Below, piece after piece: positions 62,457 to 64,000 of a DNA stretch of 64,000 nt (position 1 is its first letter; every line of letters starts with the position of its first letter). Source of the stretch: Nocardioides speluncae (lineage in GTDB: Bacteria > Actinomycetota > Actinomycetes > Propionibacteriales > Nocardioidaceae). The position numbers and the translations under genes were made by a program. The stretch is taken from the NCBI RefSeq assembly GCF_003121585.1, contig NZ_QEOO01000051.1, positions 62,001 through 126,000 of the forward strand, written 5' to 3'. Under the pieces are notes generated by a model, which did no database searches, was not told the DNA's origin, and saw nothing but the letters and a program-made list of their open reading frames with translations.

Positions 62457-63249
62457 GGCGGTCCGCCGGTTGCGCGAGACGCGCACGCCCGGAGTCCTGG
62501 TCACGGTCGCCGACGTGCGTGGTCACGCCCCGCGCGACGCCGGCGCGAAGATGGTCGTCTCCGCGGACCGGACCTGGGGCTCGGTCGGCGGCGGCAACCT
62601 GGAGGCCGTGGCCATCGAACGGGCTCGCGCCGGGGGTCTCGACAAGCTCGACCGACCACAGTTGCTTACCGTCAACCTCAGCGAAAAGGCGCCGTACGAA
62701 CACGGCGTGCAGTGCTGCGGTGGTGAGGTCACCCTGCTGCTCGAGCCGCTGCCCGTCGTACCCTCCGTGGCGATCTTCGGTGTCGGCCACGTCGGCCTGG
62801 AGCTCGCGCACCTCCTGAGCCGGCACGACCTCGACCTGCACCTGGCCGACTCGCGGCCGGAGCAGCAGCACTCATTCCCGGACGCGGTGGCCCGGGTGGT
62901 GGTGCATGAGGTGCCGGTGCTGCCTGAGCTGGTGCTCGCCGAGCTGCCCCCGGGTACGCACGTGCTGGTGATGACGCACGACCACGCCGAGGATCTCGCG
63001 CTGTGCGACGCGGCCCTGCGGACGCCGGGCCTGGGCAGCATCGGCCTGATCGGCTCCGCCGCGAAGTGGGCGCGCTTCCAGGCGCGCCTGCGCGAGCTCG
63101 GGCACGACGAGGCCGCCCTGTCGCGGATCACCACGCCGATCGGCGACCCCTCGATCCAGGGCAAGGAGCCCGCGATGATCGCGCTGTCGATCGCGGCCGG
63201 GCTGCTCTCTGCTGTCGGGAAGGCATGGCGCACCGGAGGACGACGGTGA
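62443..63249 (+). CDS. xdhC: XdhC molybdenum-cofactor chaperone
   Basis: 268 residues from ATG at 62443. The N-terminal XdhC domain has GVLVTVADVRGHAPRDAGAKM, GSVGGGNLEAVAIERA and HGVQCCGGEVTLLLEPL. The C-terminal Rossmann domain has VAIFGVGHVGLELAHLL and VLVMTHDHAEDLALC, ending SRITTPIGDPSIQGKEPAMIALSIAAGLL. It binds and protects sulfurated cofactor for insertion into XdhB. A 19-bp GGTCTCGAC element encodes GLDKLD at codons 65-70. Confidence 0.95.
62635..62653. repeat. GGTCTCGACAAGCTCGACC element inside xdhC
   Basis: Identical in all 19 bases to 24756-24774 in the PHP gene, but read in a different frame here (GLDKLD rather than VSTSST). It lies in the variable linker between the first XdhC block and the HGVQCCGG block, so it is tolerated without frameshift. 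Confidence 0.75.
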
Positions 63250-64000
63250 CGATCTACCGCGCGACGGTCCTCGACACGCCGGACGACCCCTTCACCGGCG
63301 GACGGTTGCGCGCCGAAGCCGACGCCGGCCTGCTGGTGCACGACGGCATGATCGTCGGGCGCGGGCAGTTCGCCGCGGTCAAGGCCCAGCACCTGGGCGA
63401 AGAGGTCGTGGACCTGACCGACGGCGTCGTCCTGCCCGGCTTCGTCGACACCCACGTGCACTTCCCGCAGGTGCGGGTCATCGGTGGGCTGGGCATGTCG
63501 CTGCTGGACTGGTTGGAGCAGTGCGCGCTCCCCGAGGAGGTGCGGCTCGCCGACGTCACCTACGCCACGGGCGTGGCCGAGGAGTTCGTGCGGTCGCTGG
63601 CCGCGGCTGGCACCACCAGCGCCCTGGTGTTCGGCTCGCACTTCGCCCCCGCGGTCGGCGTTCTCTTCGAGGCGGCGGCACGCCTCGGGCTGCGGGTCAC
63701 CTGCGGCCTGGTCACCAGCGACGGCATCCTGCGCGAGGAGCTGCTCACCACCCCCGACCGCGCGTACGCCGAGGGGCTGGCGCTCGCCGATCGCTGGCAC
63801 GGCACCGGCCGCGCCAGGTACGCCGTCACGCCGCGGTTCTCGCTGTCGTGCACCGACCCGATGCTCGCGGCCTGCGGCGCCCTGCACAGCGACGTCGAGG
63901 GCTCGTTCTTCACCTCGCACCTCAACGAGAACAAGCAGGAGATCAGCACCGTCGCCACGCTGTTCGGCCTCCGCAACTATCTCGAGACCTACGACAGGCA
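63246..64000 (+). CDS. guaD: Guanine deaminase (5' part; cut by window end)
   Basis: 251 residues are visible from GTG at 63246, overlapping the xdhC stop by 4 bp. The amidohydrolase metal site GFVDTHVHFPQVRVIGGLG (about 67-85), LLDWLEQCALPEE, the AGTTSALVFGSHF block and SHLNENKQEI are guanine deaminase signatures. It converts guanine to xanthine, feeding the dehydrogenase encoded just upstream. The remaining C-terminal part, with further metal ligands, lies beyond base 64000. Confidence 0.94.
   Translation, partial: MTIYRATVLDTPDDPFTGGRLRAEADAGLLVHDGMIVGRGQFAAVKAQHLGEEVVDLTDGVVLPGFVDTHVHFPQVRVIGGLGMSLLDWLEQCALPEEVRLADVTYATGVAEEFVRSLAAAGTTSALVFGSHFAPAVGVLFEAAARLGLRVTCGLVTSDGILREELLTTPDRAYAEGLALADRWHGTGRARYAVTPRFSLSCTDPMLAACGALHSDVEGSFFTSHLNENKQEISTVATLFGLRNYLETYDR

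Overview
The window is high-GC (roughly 70%) DNA with GTG and TTG starts, many start/stop overlaps and typical actinobacterial families (WhiB7, AdnAB, UvrD2, UPF0182, mycoredoxin, DUF3107). From about 1 to 34 kb the gene order resembles what I recall of the Mycobacterium tuberculosis Rv3193c-Rv3210c neighbourhood. The accessory genes (immune inhibitor A protease, ROK-linked sugar ABC transporter, purine catabolism) fit a soil actinobacterium, most likely a Nocardioides-like member of the Nocardioidaceae. The genus is inference; no rRNA is present.

Region 1 (1-8.4 kb): ferritin-like protein, DUF3107, TetR, a secreted M6 protease, MoeZ, two paralogous secreted proteins next to a class F-type sortase, and an alkyltransferase-like repair protein. 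Region 2 (8.4-21 kb): a candidate non-coding RNA, an acyltransferase, the AdnA/AdnB helicase-nuclease pair, nucleoside salvage, NudC, mycoredoxin, UvrD2, and WhiB7 with a long leader holding a small ORF and an intrinsic terminator. Region 3 (21-34.5 kb): small zinc proteins, an E1-like protein, enoyl-CoA hydratase, a PHP-domain protein, metallopeptidases, MoaE, a PDZ/Lon-type protease, UPF0182 and the initiator tRNA.

Region 4 (34.5-40.2 kb) looks like a genomic island. It begins at the 3' end of tRNA-fMet, ends at a degenerate copy of that 3' end, and carries one tight operon: FAD oxidoreductase, membrane protein, TetR and a fused 2-oxoacid dehydrogenase E1. Region 5 (40-52.6 kb) mixes toxin-antitoxin-like modules (HTH/nucleotidyltransferase, VapBC-like, DUF433/DUF5615, an orphan HTH antitoxin), an HNH endonuclease, a glucose/mannose-type ABC transporter with a ROK regulator, and pseudouridine catabolism (psuK-psuG). 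Region 6 (52.6-64 kb) is a purine catabolic locus of two divergent operons. One holds xdhABC and guanine deaminase. The other holds malate synthase, an aldolase-like protein, OHCU decarboxylase, HIU hydrolase, uricase, allantoinase and allantoicase. Guanine and xanthine can thus be traced through urate, allantoin and ureidoglycolate towards glyoxylate and malate.

The most unusual features are non-coding. Three intergenic arrays have a strict 31-bp period and mirror symmetry, and two of them share a leader hairpin whose stem covaries. A short repeat of one sequence lies inside two unrelated genes in two different reading frames. There are also a DnaA-box cluster, a MITE-like palindrome and the WhiB7 leader.
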